DNA from: a bacterium
Lineage (GTDB): Bacteria; Joyebacterota; Joyebacteria; Joyebacterales; Joyebacteraceae
NCBI GenBank assembly: GCA_025774245.1
Contig: JALGWI010000016.1
Coordinates: 1 to 49,612 of the forward strand
Length of the DNA stretch: 49,612 nt
Direction of reading: 5' to 3'
Shown here: in pieces, positions 1-7,969 of the stretch
How positions within the stretch are numbered: position 1 is the stretch's first letter
Layout of the letters: every line of letters starts with the position of its first letter
Position numbers and translations under genes: made by a program
Notes under the pieces: model-generated
What the model saw: the letters and a program-made list of their open reading frames with translations, nothing else
Told to the model about the DNA's origin: nothing
The model's database searches: none

Positions 1-190
1 GGCCGAGGCGCGCGATGGCCTCGGCGAGCAGCTGCCTGAGTGCGTCGTCGAACAACGGTGGCTCCCGTGATTCGTCCCGGCCACCGGCCGGGACGCGCCC
101 CGCAATCGACGCGGGGGTCCGTTCGTCTCCCAACGCCGCCCGCGCCGTCGGGACCCCCGGGCCCCGATGGCGCAGAGCGGCCTGCGATCT
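1..190. other. edge region, possible partial gene
   Basis: This is the stretch beyond the FKBP gene at the window edge. On the minus strand one frame is open from about 190 to 1 and ends in a plausible amphipathic peptide (PPLFDDALRQLLAEAIARLG, about 60-1). That could be the N-terminal part of a gene truncated by the window, but there is no ATG or GTG in a convincing place and no clear ribosome binding site; a TTG lies at 131-133. No gene is called. Confidence 0.2.
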
Positions 191-901
191 CTACTCCACG
201 ATCTCGAGAAGCTCGATGTCGAAGATGAGCGCCGCGTTCGGTGGAATCACAGGGGGCGCGCCCCTCTGCCCGTACCCGAGATCGGGCGGAACGAACAGGC
301 GGTACGTGCTCCCGACGCTCATGAGCTGCAGACCCTCACCCCACCCGGGGATCACGCCGTTCAGGGGGAACTCCGCCGGCTGGCCCCGATCGTGCGAGCT
401 GTCGAACTGCGTGCCGTCGACGAGCGTGCCCGTGTAGTGCACCTTGACCTTGGCGGTCGGCCCCGGCTTCGGCCCGCTTCCCTCCGTGAGCACCGTGTAC
501 TGGAGGCCGCTCTCCGTCGTGACCACGCCCTCCTTCGCCTTGTTCTCTTCCATGAAGGCCATAGCTCCCTCGAGATTAGCGACTCCCTCGCTCTCCATCT
601 TCTCCTGCGCCACCGTGCGCATCTGCTCGGAGAACTCCGTCAGGACCGTTCGCATCTCTTCCTGGTTCATGAGAACGGTCTGTCCCTCGAGCGTGTCACG
701 GAACCCCTGCACGAACGCGGCGATGTCGACCTCGGCCCCCGACCTCGTCAGGGAGGACGCGACGTCCAGACCGAGCGCGTAGCTGGCACGCTCCTCGAAT
801 GTGTCGAGCGACGCCTTCCTCGGCAGATCGCCCTCTCCTGCGCAGGAGGCCATCACGAGCGCCAGCGCGGCGACCGCGGCCACTGCAAGAAACTTCTTCA
901 C
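191..901 (-). CDS. FKBP-type peptidyl-prolyl isomerase lipoprotein
   Basis: 236 residues with a GTG start, preceded by a GGAAAGGA ribosome binding site. Residues 1-19 form a lipoprotein signal peptide ending MASC, so Cys20 is the likely lipidated residue and the protein should sit at the periplasmic face of a membrane. Residues about 29-120 resemble the FKBP N-terminal dimerisation domain. Residues about 125-236 are a complete FKBP domain, with VHYTGTLVDGTQFDSS, a VIPGW element and GYG near the end. Known FKBPs of this build (FkpA/Mip type) isomerise Xaa-Pro bonds during folding of exported proteins. It is the last gene of a long same-strand series, with 100 bases between it and the nitroreductase gene. 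Confidence 0.93.
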   Translation of the reverse strand: MKKFLAVAAVAALALVMASCAGEGDLPRKASLDTFEERASYALGLDVASSLTRSGAEVDIAAFVQGFRDTLEGQTVLMNQEEMRTVLTEFSEQMRTVAQEKMESEGVANLEGAMAFMEENKAKEGVVTTESGLQYTVLTEGSGPKPGPTAKVKVHYTGTLVDGTQFDSSHDRGQPAEFPLNGVIPGWGEGLQLMSVGSTYRLFVPPDLGYGQRGAPPVIPPNAALIFDIELLEIVE

Positions 902-1001
902 TCTCTACGTCCTTTCCCTACCCGACGTGACGGCCATGCGGAGGCCGGGGACCGGCCGGAGGCGGCGCTTCCGCCCCTCGTCCGGCAGCATGCGAATCAT
1001 C

Positions 1002-1499
1002 CTACCACTTGTCCCTGTGCACGCGCTCCTCGTCATACTGGGTGCGCGGTTCCTTCTCCTCCGCCGGGTGGCCGATCGACACGACCGCCAGCGGCTCGAT
1101 CTCATGCGGGATGTCCAGAAGCTCGCGCACCGGCCCGACGCGCTCCGGCCTCGGGTGGCAGCCGAGCCAGACCGCTCCGAGTCCCATCATCGATACCGCG
1201 AGCAGGAGGTTCTCGGTCGCGGCCGACGCGTCCTGGACCCAGTAACGCTCCGAGACCACCGGGTCGCCGCACACCACGACGGCAAGCGGCGCCTCCCTGA
1301 GCATCTGCCAGTGCGATCCGTACTCCGCCAGCTGATCGAGCGTCCAGCGGTCGGTGACCGCGACGAAGTGCCACGGCTTCTTGTCGCTCGCCGACGGCGC
1401 GGCCATCGCCGCCTCGAGGATCCGCCGGATCTCGAGGTCGGTGACGGGCTCGTCGGTGTACTTGCGGATGCTCCTTCGCGCCAGAATCGGCTCGATCAT
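1002..1499 (-). CDS. nitroreductase family flavoprotein
   Basis: 165 residues. The ATG at 1499 has a GGGAGGAG ribosome binding site four bases upstream; the open frame extends further but without protein-like sequence. The N-terminus RRSIRKYTDEPV and the following APSASDKKPWHFV are the FMN-binding signature of the nitroreductase superfamily, and GLGAVWLG plus IGHPAE near the C-terminus are also typical. Members reduce nitro compounds, quinones or flavins with NAD(P)H, or take part in dehalogenation or cofactor biosynthesis, so the substrate is not predictable. It lies about 135 bases downstream of rsfS, beyond a strong hairpin, and may be transcribed separately. Confidence 0.9.
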   Translation of the reverse strand: MIEPILARRSIRKYTDEPVTDLEIRRILEAAMAAPSASDKKPWHFVAVTDRWTLDQLAEYGSHWQMLREAPLAVVVCGDPVVSERYWVQDASAATENLLLAVSMMGLGAVWLGCHPRPERVGPVRELLDIPHEIEPLAVVSIGHPAEEKEPRTQYDEERVHRDKW

Positions 1500-1602
1500 G
1501 TCACTCCTCCCGTGGCAGCTTGACGATGAGCTCCCCTGTGTGATCATCGCCGAGCGGGATCGCCACAACGACGCGCCTTCCCCCGTCGAGCCTCCCCGTC
1601 CG

Positions 1603-1623
1603 TCCCGCGGCGCAGCCGCGGGA
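1603..1623 (-). terminator. GC-rich hairpin after rsfS
   Basis: Perfect inverted repeat TCCCGCGGC-gca-GCCGCGGGA directly downstream of the rsfS stop codon on the minus strand. There is no U-run after the stem, so it is a tail-less terminator or an RNA 3'-end stabiliser. Confidence 0.5.
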
Positions 1624-1635
1624 GCACCAAGAGGG

Positions 1636-1989
1636 CTACTCGTCCTCGTACTTCTGAATCTGCGCGTCGCCCCACAACCGCTCGAGCTGGTAGTAGTCTC
1701 GCGTCTCGGGGTCGAACACGTGGACGACAACGTTCACGTAGTCGAGGAGAATCCATCGCTTCCCCTCGGTGCCCTCCACGTGCCACGGCTTCTCGTCCAC
1801 CTCCCTGAGACCGTCCTCGATCGCGTCGGCGATCGCCTTCACGTGCACGTCGGTCGTGCCGTGACAGATCACGAAGAAATCGCACGTCGAGACGAGACCC
1901 CGAAGATCCATCGAGATCACGTCCTCGGCCTTCTTGGTGAGGGCCAGCTTCGCCATCTTGTTCACCAGCCGCTTGGAGCTTTTATACAA
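1636..1989 (-). CDS. rsfS: ribosomal silencing factor RsfS
   Basis: 117 residues, full length for the RsfS/Iojap family. It has the family sequence LRGLVSTCDFFVICHGTTDVHVKAIADAI and a central W-H-V-E-G segment, followed by W-I-L-L-D-Y-V-N-V-V-V-H-V-F. RsfS binds ribosomal protein uL14 and blocks joining of the 50S and 30S subunits when nutrients are short. The start is TTG at 1989, three bases after the upstream stop codon, with GGAGGG placed ideally before it; an ATG eleven codons further in is the alternative. It is tightly coupled to the rseC-like gene upstream, which is not the usual nadD-rsfS context. Confidence 0.93.
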   Translation of the reverse strand: MYKSSKRLVNKMAKLALTKKAEDVISMDLRGLVSTCDFFVICHGTTDVHVKAIADAIEDGLREVDEKPWHVEGTEGKRWILLDYVNVVVHVFDPETRDYYQLERLWGDAQIQKYEDE

Positions 1990-1992
1990 TCG

Positions 1993-2460
1993 TTACCCTC
2001 CGAGCTTCGCGGGCTCAATCTGCTTCCGTCTCGTCCTCGCCTCTTCCTCCGTCAGGATCCTCGTCACGACGGCCTGCCGCCGCTCGACCCTCCGGAGCCG
2101 CATGTCGTACATCCACACCGAGAGAAACGACGCGACCAGGAAGACGACCGCGAGGATGATCGGGAGATTCGCCTCCTCGTCACCTCCGGTGATCGCGCTT
2201 CCGACGAGGAACCCGACGATCGTCAATATGATTGGAACCATGTAGATGATGAACGCCGCGGCGAGCACGCGCCCCGCGCTGATCTCGATCTCGACCGTGT
2301 CACCCGCTCCGGCGCCCGCCGCGTTCTTCGCGAGGAGGAGCACTTCCTTCCCCTCGCCCGCGACGATGCACGCCCCGCACTTCTCGCACTCCGGGGACAT
2401 CGGCATCGCCACGACGACGGCTTCGTCCTTCACCGATACTACGCAACCGATCTCTCTCAC
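1993..2460 (-). CDS. rseC: RseC/SoxR-reducing-type membrane protein
   Basis: 155 residues, GTG start with a strong GGGAGGAG ribosome binding site. The N-terminal cytoplasmic part has Cys6 and the cluster C25-x2-C28-x2-C31, followed by two membrane helices at about 64-86 and 97-116 and a charged C-terminal tail. This layout is that of the RseC/MucC family. In Escherichia coli RseC works with the Rsx (Rnf) complex to reduce SoxR, and homologues are often linked to rnf genes. Here it lies in the same strand block as rnfCDGEAB and apbE, so a role with the Rnf complex is the best inference. Confidence 0.85.
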   Translation of the reverse strand: MREIGCVVSVKDEAVVVAMPMSPECEKCGACIVAGEGKEVLLLAKNAAGAGAGDTVEIEISAGRVLAAAFIIYMVPIILTIVGFLVGSAITGGDEEANLPIILAVVFLVASFLSVWMYDMRLRRVERRQAVVTRILTEEEARTRRKQIEPAKLGG

Positions 2461-2490
2461 CGGCTCTCCTCCCTGGGCGGGGCGGGCACG

Positions 2491-3483
2491 TCAGTCGCAC
2501 CAGAGGAAGTCCGCCGGCCTCCCGCACCGGCCGCACTTCCCGTCCTCGATTCCAACCACCTCGCTCGCGTATCCCGTCCGCCGGACGAGGACGTTCCCGG
2601 CGGTCGGGCAGAGCGTGTCGGACTCCTCAGCGAGCCCGACGTTCCCCAGGTAGACGTAGTGGAGCCTCTCCCGCGCGATCTCGCCTGCCCGCTCGAGCGT
2701 CGCGACGTGCGTCGGCTCGATGTTCATCTTGTACGTCGGGAAGTAGCGCGAGAAGTGGAGCGGTATCGCCGGGTCGATTCCGGCGATGAAGTCCACGAGT
2801 TCCCGCGTCTCCTCCTCCGAGTCGTTGAGCCCCGGGATCACGAGGTTCGTGACCTCTATGAAGCTGGCCTCCGCCCCGAGCCGGATCGTGCGTTTCACGG
2901 CCTCGAGGCCCTCGATGTGGCAGTAGTCCCTGTAGAACTCCGCTCGCATCGACTTCAGGTCGACGTTCATCGCGTCGATGAGCGGCAGGAGTTCCCGGAG
3001 CGGAGCCTCGTTCACGATGCCGTTCGTGACGAGGATGTTCTTGAGCCCCCGCTCGTGCGCCAGTGCTCCGGCCGCCAGCAGGTACTCGAACCAGACCATC
3101 GGCTCGGTGTACGTGTAGGCGATCCCGAACGAGCCGCTTCCGGCCGCAAGATCGACGAGGTCCTCGGGCGAGACCGCCCTGGTCTCGGTCCTCTTCTGCG
3201 AGATCGACCAGTTCTGGCAGAAATCACAGCGGAGGTTGCACCCGTTGCACGCGATCGAGAGAACCTGCCGCCCCGGACAGACGTGGTAGAGCGGCTTCTT
3301 CTCGATCGGGTCCATCGCGACCGAGACGCACTCGCCGAAGTTCTCGGCGTAGAGGGTGCCGCCCCGGTTCACGCGACCGAGGCAGATGCCCGGCTTCCCG
3401 TCGGCGATCGTGCACGCCTGCGGGCAGAGGTCGCATCCGACGCGCCCGTCGTCCAGACCGTGCCAGTGCTTCGCCTCGACCAT
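2491..3483 (-). CDS. amrS: AmrS-type radical SAM protein
   Basis: 330 residues starting at the ATG at 3483; the open frame extends upstream but loses protein character. The radical SAM cluster is C82-x3-C86-x2-C89 (CNLRCDFC), which binds a 4Fe-4S cluster and S-adenosylmethionine. Further cysteines near the N-terminus (C17, C20, C24) and the C-terminus (CGRCG) are typical of the AmmeMemoRadiSam radical SAM family, as are YTYTEP and NVDLKSM. The family is related to pyruvate formate-lyase activase, but the substrate is unknown. The usual partners Memo and AMMECR1 are not in this window. It precedes the rseC-like gene by 30 bases. Confidence 0.9.
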   Translation of the reverse strand: MVEAKHWHGLDDGRVGCDLCPQACTIADGKPGICLGRVNRGGTLYAENFGECVSVAMDPIEKKPLYHVCPGRQVLSIACNGCNLRCDFCQNWSISQKRTETRAVSPEDLVDLAAGSGSFGIAYTYTEPMVWFEYLLAAGALAHERGLKNILVTNGIVNEAPLRELLPLIDAMNVDLKSMRAEFYRDYCHIEGLEAVKRTIRLGAEASFIEVTNLVIPGLNDSEEETRELVDFIAGIDPAIPLHFSRYFPTYKMNIEPTHVATLERAGEIARERLHYVYLGNVGLAEESDTLCPTAGNVLVRRTGYASEVVGIEDGKCGRCGRPADFLWCD

Positions 3484-3547
3484 GGTCCCACCCCGATCGG
3501 CCGTCCGCTCCGGGCCGGCCGCATCGCGGGCGCGTCCCGGGCAACAC

Positions 3548-4642
3548 TCACCGCCCGTCCGGCGCGCCCTCCTCGAACCTGCCCTCGAGGCCGCTCGACA
3601 CGAGGACGTCTCCAACCGTAACCCTGGAGGTCCCGTCGCCGAGCGGCTTCGAGGTCACGATGACCGTCTCGACATCGTCGAGCAACTCGACGAGCGCCAT
3701 GCCCTCCTCGGGACCGAGGACGAAGACCGCGGTCGCCAGGGCGTCGGCGTCGATCGCCTCGGGAGCCGTCACCGTCACGCTCACGGCTCCGCCGGCGGGA
3801 AACCCGGTCGAGGGATCGAAGATGGCGTGGATCATCATCCCACAGACCATGGTGTAGCGTTGATAGTCGCCCGAGGTCGCGACGCTTCCCCCGTCGAGCG
3901 TGAGGACTCCGATGACGCCGTCCTCGCGAGGGTGCTTGATGCCGACCTTCCAGCCGCCGCCCCACGGATCCCGACCGAGGAACCTGACGTCCCCACCGGC
4001 GTCGACGATCGCGATCTCGATGCCCTGGTCTGCGAGCATCTCGACCGCGCGGTCGACGGCGTAGCCCTTCGCGATCGCGTCGAGATCGAGCTTCGACGTC
4101 GGCGGCATCGCGACGCTCGCGGCGGCCGTGTCGAGCGCGACCTGACGATAATCGACCCTGCCTGCGATCTCCTTGATCCTGCGGCTGTCCAGGCTCGGGC
4201 GCCGCAACGGCCACCCGTCGACCGCCCAGTAGTCGATCAGAGGCGCGACCGTCGGATCGAAGGCGCCGCCTGTCATCTCGGCGATCTCGAGTGCCCGGGC
4301 AAGGACGGAGGCCATCTCGCGGTCGACCGCGAACCCCGCTGAAGCCGTCTCACCGGACTCGGCGACGTGGCGGTTGACCCGCGAGATCTCGCTTCCCTCC
4401 GAGTGCCGCGTCGTCAGGGACTCGACCCGCGCGATCTCGGCGAACGCCGCCTCGATCGCCCGCTTCCCGCACTCCTCGTCGCGGTGGAAGACGCTCACCG
4501 AGACGGCCGTGCCCATGAGGAGACGGCTCTCGTCGAACCGCTCGAGCGGCGGTCTCCGCCTGGCCAGAAACGTCAGGACGAGCGCCACGACGACGGCGAA
4601 CCCGACAATCTGGAGGACGATGCGTCTCCGTTCGTCGGTCAC
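3548..4642 (-). CDS. apbE: FAD:protein FMN transferase (ApbE)
   Basis: 364 residues, GTG start with a GGGGAGGA ribosome binding site. A single N-terminal membrane anchor (about 9-26) is followed by the ApbE domain: LMGTAVSVSV, DPTVAPLIDYW, LDLDAIAKGYAVDRAVE and VDAGGDVRFLG are family signatures, and the late D-A-D-A-L-A-T-A segment binds the magnesium. The enzyme transfers FMN from FAD to a threonine in target proteins on the outer side of the membrane. RnfD and RnfG encoded upstream both carry the target threonine motif, so they are the likely substrates. The C-terminus after about residue 345 is short and divergent. Confidence 0.95.
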   Translation of the reverse strand: MTDERRRIVLQIVGFAVVVALVLTFLARRRPPLERFDESRLLMGTAVSVSVFHRDEECGKRAIEAAFAEIARVESLTTRHSEGSEISRVNRHVAESGETASAGFAVDREMASVLARALEIAEMTGGAFDPTVAPLIDYWAVDGWPLRRPSLDSRRIKEIAGRVDYRQVALDTAAASVAMPPTSKLDLDAIAKGYAVDRAVEMLADQGIEIAIVDAGGDVRFLGRDPWGGGWKVGIKHPREDGVIGVLTLDGGSVATSGDYQRYTMVCGMMIHAIFDPSTGFPAGGAVSVTVTAPEAIDADALATAVFVLGPEEGMALVELLDDVETVIVTSKPLGDGTSRVTVGDVLVSSGLEGRFEEGAPDGR

Positions 4643-4766
4643 GGGTCCTCCCCGGAATCACCGCGTCTTGACGCCGATTGGTACGAGTCTCGCAAACTAT
4701 CACAGGATGGTGAGGAAGTCAAACCGGGCGCCGGGGGCCCTCAGGGAGCGCCGCGGGGCGCCCCGG

Positions 4767-6767
4767 CTACTCCCCCCTCACGCGGTAGATGGTGGTCACC
4801 GTCGGGAACCCCTCGAACCGGCCGTCGGCGCGCTGCCGCACGATGCCAACCCGGTGCCACGGATAGGGGTTCTCGGCGGTGTCGTGGACCTTCTCGTAGC
4901 GGGCGGGGAAGTCGTCGAACCAAGTCCTTCGAGGGAGCATCGTGAGCGTTCTCCTGAAGACGTACTCCACGCCCTCGCTTCTCAGGACCGCGTGAGTCGC
5001 CGCCGTGTCGCCGACTGCCACTTCGAGGTCGATCCCGACGTCGCCCACCATGATCACGTCGTTTCCGGGCAGGTCCCCGACGAGCGGGTACCGGAACGTG
5101 CGGTGGTAGCTCTCCCCCCCGACCTGGAGCAGGAGGATCCTCGTGCCAGGAGGAAGCTCGTAGATGAGATCTGGCATGTTGTAGTAGATCGGCTTCGTCG
5201 CCCGCCCAGGGAGCTTGCCGGTGACGAAGTGGCGCGAATCGTGGACGATGCGGAGGCTCTCGAGCGACGAGAAGAGCCCGGCGACCGCGAGGAGGACGAC
5301 GAGCGCGATCTTCCCCTTCCCTGGCACTTCGTCGAACACGAGCGCCACCGGCGCGCAGAGAAGCGCGAGCGTCGGCCACAGGTAGCGCGGCAGGTGGAAC
5401 CCCCCGACCCACCACCCGGCGATGCCGACGGCCGCGAGCGCGAGGAGCACCCGAGATCGCAGGCGGATCGCCTCGCTCCGCCCGCGACGCGCGCGCCACA
5501 CGAGCAGGCCGAGACTCGGGACGAGGAACGTCGCGAACGCCGCCCCGAATCCCACCGAACCGCTGTACGAACCCTCGAAGGCCCGGTCGAACCACGGGAA
5601 CGTGACCCAGGCAGATGCACGCGGGACGTAGATGAACTGCTGGTCGCCGAAGGTCGAGGCCACGTCGAGCCCCTCGAACACCGTCCAGCCGCCGATCCCC
5701 ACGGAGACGGGAGCGAACGGGTTCCCCGCCGCGACCCAGTTCTGCACGAACCAGAACGCGGAGGGCAGAGCGATCGCGAGAACGAAGATCCCCGTCGCCC
5801 GGAACGCCCGTCCCCACGCGCCGGTGCCGGGCGCGCCGCGCGCGTACCGCGGGCGCGCGGCGGCGAGGAGAACGACGGGGACCGTTGCGGCGACGAACGA
5901 GAGGATCGTGTACTTGGTTCCTACGGCCAGTCCGAAGGCCAGTCCCGAGAGGACGAGATCCAGGCGCCGGACGCGGCCCGGGACCCGCGCACCCACGGCG
6001 CGGAGCAGGAGGAACGAACCGGCCAGCACCATCGCGGCCACGAGGAGGTCGTTCTTGGCGATCCCTGACTGGAAGAACACGAACGGCGCCAGGCAGAAGA
6101 CGAGCGCCCCGGCGATCGACGAACGGACGCGTGCGCCGAGCATCCGCGCGATCCCGTAGACCGCAACCGACCCCAGAAGCGCGAACGGAAGCTGCACGAT
6201 CGTCGCGAATCGGTCGCTCCCGGTGAAGAGCGTCGTCAGAAGAAGGACCTCCGCGTTCCCGGGATAGAACGCGGGCGAGAACCCGTAGTGCCCGAGGTTC
6301 CCATGCTGGAGCCACGCGACCGCCCGCGGCAGGTGGTACGTCATGACGTCCCAGCCGCGAGGGGGGCCAGAGAGTCCGAGCACTGCCGCGTTCGCCAGGA
6401 AGCCCCCGCAGACGACAGCGGCGACGGCGGCCGCGGGATCGATCCACCCGCGGGCGGCTGGGACGTCCCCGGCGGCGCGCCCCCCCCCGGCTTCACCGCG
6501 TCTCCGTGCCTCGACGCGACGGACAGCGAGCCCGACGGCGACCGCCAGGGCGCCGACTGCGACCGCAAGCGTCCACGGGCCGATGACCGGGCGACGCGTG
6601 AACGCGGCGATCGTGGCGAGAAGGTGAGCGCCGAGAACGAGCAGCGCGAACGAGACGATGCCGAGCACGGTGAGCCGTGCGGCGCGCCCACGCCAGAGCT
6701 GCGTCGCACGCCACGCGCCCGCGAGGGCGAAGATGACGATCAGAAGGAAGGGAAGCGCTCCGGACAC
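4767..6767 (-). CDS. GT39-like polytopic glycosyltransferase
   Basis: About 666 residues with roughly ten to twelve hydrophobic segments in the first two thirds and a soluble C-terminal part. WDVMTYHLPRAVAWLQHG and SPAFYPGNAEVLLL in the first outer loop resemble the acidic and ligand-binding loop of the GT39/GT83 family (PMT/ArnT/Dpm-dependent enzymes), which move sugars from lipid carriers to acceptors outside the membrane. The acceptor is unknown. The preferred start is GTG at 6767 because GAGGA lies six bases upstream, 20 bases after the stop of the small gene; an alternative GTG at 6806 would overlap that gene and has no ribosome binding site. Upstream neighbours are the small membrane protein and the prenyltransferase gene. 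Confidence 0.75.
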   Translation of the reverse strand: MSGALPFLLIVIFALAGAWRATQLWRGRAARLTVLGIVSFALLVLGAHLLATIAAFTRRPVIGPWTLAVAVGALAVAVGLAVRRVEARRRGEAGGGRAAGDVPAARGWIDPAAAVAAVVCGGFLANAAVLGLSGPPRGWDVMTYHLPRAVAWLQHGNLGHYGFSPAFYPGNAEVLLLTTLFTGSDRFATIVQLPFALLGSVAVYGIARMLGARVRSSIAGALVFCLAPFVFFQSGIAKNDLLVAAMVLAGSFLLLRAVGARVPGRVRRLDLVLSGLAFGLAVGTKYTILSFVAATVPVVLLAAARPRYARGAPGTGAWGRAFRATGIFVLAIALPSAFWFVQNWVAAGNPFAPVSVGIGGWTVFEGLDVASTFGDQQFIYVPRASAWVTFPWFDRAFEGSYSGSVGFGAAFATFLVPSLGLLVWRARRGRSEAIRLRSRVLLALAAVGIAGWWVGGFHLPRYLWPTLALLCAPVALVFDEVPGKGKIALVVLLAVAGLFSSLESLRIVHDSRHFVTGKLPGRATKPIYYNMPDLIYELPPGTRILLLQVGGESYHRTFRYPLVGDLPGNDVIMVGDVGIDLEVAVGDTAATHAVLRSEGVEYVFRRTLTMLPRRTWFDDFPARYEKVHDTAENPYPWHRVGIVRQRADGRFEGFPTVTTIYRVRGE

Positions 6768-6787
6768 GGGGTATCCTCGCAACGAAC

Positions 6788-6907
6788 TCAGCCCACGCCG
6801 AGCCACGTGAGGACCGAGCCAATCTCAGGCCTGTGAATGAGAAGGTAGACGAGAAGGGAGACCGCGGAGCACGCCAGAACCACCACCGTGAGGCTGCGCT
6901 CGGACAT
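6788..6907 (-). CDS. 39-residue single-pass membrane protein
   Basis: A short gene read from ATG at 6907 with a near-perfect GGAGGAG ribosome binding site five bases upstream. The product is 39 residues: MSERSLTVVVLACSAVSLLV and then YLLIHRPEIGSVLTWLGVG. Residues about 6-24 are a membrane helix, and the C-terminal PEIGSVLTWLGVG may be a second, partly inserted segment. It sits between the prenyltransferase gene and the GT39-like gene in the same direction. No family is recognised; a small subunit of an adjacent membrane enzyme is a guess from position. Confidence 0.6.
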   Translation of the reverse strand: MSERSLTVVVLACSAVSLLVYLLIHRPEIGSVLTWLGVG

Positions 6908-6975
6908 CTCGACTCCTCCTGCTCGGGGGTGGGGGTGCGAGGCGAATGCGACTGCCGAGCGCCCGCTCCCCCGGC

Positions 6976-7968
6976 TCAGTTCCCGAGCGCGGCGAGCGCG
7001 GAGGCTGCGATGATGAGCCCGAGGATCAGGTGGAGCTTGATGGCGCTGACCGAGGCCTCCTCGAGCTTCGCGGGCTGACCGTGGTGGTTCCAGCAGTCGG
7101 CCACGACGGTGCGGATGACCCCGAACGCGAGGACGGCCACGAGGGTCAGCGGGATGAGCGCCGCCGTGAAGACGGCCAGGAAGAGCGACCCGAAGATGAG
7201 GAGCGCGAGCGTCAGGACGCCCCCGCGCCCGGCGGTCTCGTGGCCGAGCGCGACGACCATGGTCCTCTTCCCGGAGTCCCTGTCCGGCACGTAGTCCACG
7301 ATCTCGTTCACCCAGAGGACGAGCACAACGGCGAACGTGATCGGCAGCGACGCGCGCACGACCGCCCACGAGACCTCGCCCGTCTGGACGAAGTAGGCGC
7401 CCACGACCGGCAGGACGCCGAACGTCAGGCCGACGGCGATCTCGCCGAGGCCGCGGTACGAGAGCTTCACCGGCGGGGCCGTGTAGAAGTGCGCGATGAC
7501 GATCCCGATCGCGCCGAGCACGAGCACGAGGTTCCCTGGCAGGGTGAAGTTCAGGTGCAGGCCGATCGCAGCGCCCAAGACGAAGAGGACGATCGCGCTC
7601 CGGATGAAGTAGGCCGGCGTGACGATCCCGGCCGCGATGAGGCCGGGCCCGCCGCTCATGACGTTCGGGTTGGGATTCGACGGATCCGCACCGGAGAGGT
7701 GATCGTAGTAGCAGTTCGAGAGGTTCGCGGCAAGGTGGAGGAAGACGACTCCGGCGAGGACCTCCACGAAGTGGAGCCAGCTCCAGGCGAAGCCCGGTGG
7801 ACGGAGCCAGAACGGGAGCGTCGAGCCGACGAGTACAGGGAGGACCGAGACGGTCACGAACGGAACGCGCGCCGCCCGAAGGAAGACGCGGATCGGGTCC
7901 CGGGGAAGCTCGCCCGGCGAGGCGTTCCCGCGTACGGTCTCCTTCCGCTCGTCACCGGCCTTCGTCAC
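6976..7968 (-). CDS. menA: UbiA-family prenyltransferase, MenA-like
   Basis: About 330 residues with eight to nine membrane helices. The two Asp-rich prenyl-diphosphate binding motifs are present: NLSNCYYDHLSGAD and DYVPDRDSGKRT. The sequence PNPNVMSGGPGLIAAG, just after the first motif, is like MenA, the 1,4-dihydroxy-2-naphthoate polyprenyltransferase of menaquinone synthesis. The preferred start is GTG at 7968, because GGGAGGGAG precedes it and it falls one base after the TGA of rnfB; a start at 8001 would overlap rnfB. Coupling to rnfB suggests it supplies quinone or another prenylated lipid to the same membrane redox module. Other UbiA subfamilies cannot be excluded. Confidence 0.85.
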   Translation of the reverse strand: MTKAGDERKETVRGNASPGELPRDPIRVFLRAARVPFVTVSVLPVLVGSTLPFWLRPPGFAWSWLHFVEVLAGVVFLHLAANLSNCYYDHLSGADPSNPNPNVMSGGPGLIAAGIVTPAYFIRSAIVLFVLGAAIGLHLNFTLPGNLVLVLGAIGIVIAHFYTAPPVKLSYRGLGEIAVGLTFGVLPVVGAYFVQTGEVSWAVVRASLPITFAVVLVLWVNEIVDYVPDRDSGKRTMVVALGHETAGRGGVLTLALLIFGSLFLAVFTAALIPLTLVAVLAFGVIRTVVADCWNHHGQPAKLEEASVSAIKLHLILGLIIAASALAALGN

Positions 7969-7969
7969 G

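Noticed and set aside
1354-3621. 755-codon open frame on the plus strand
   Set aside because: Covers rsfS, rseC and amrS in antisense; Arg/Asp/His-rich composition and no domain.
6768-6806. Longer start of the GT39-like gene at 6806
   Set aside because: It would overlap the small membrane-protein gene and lacks a ribosome binding site, while GAGGA precedes the GTG at 6767.
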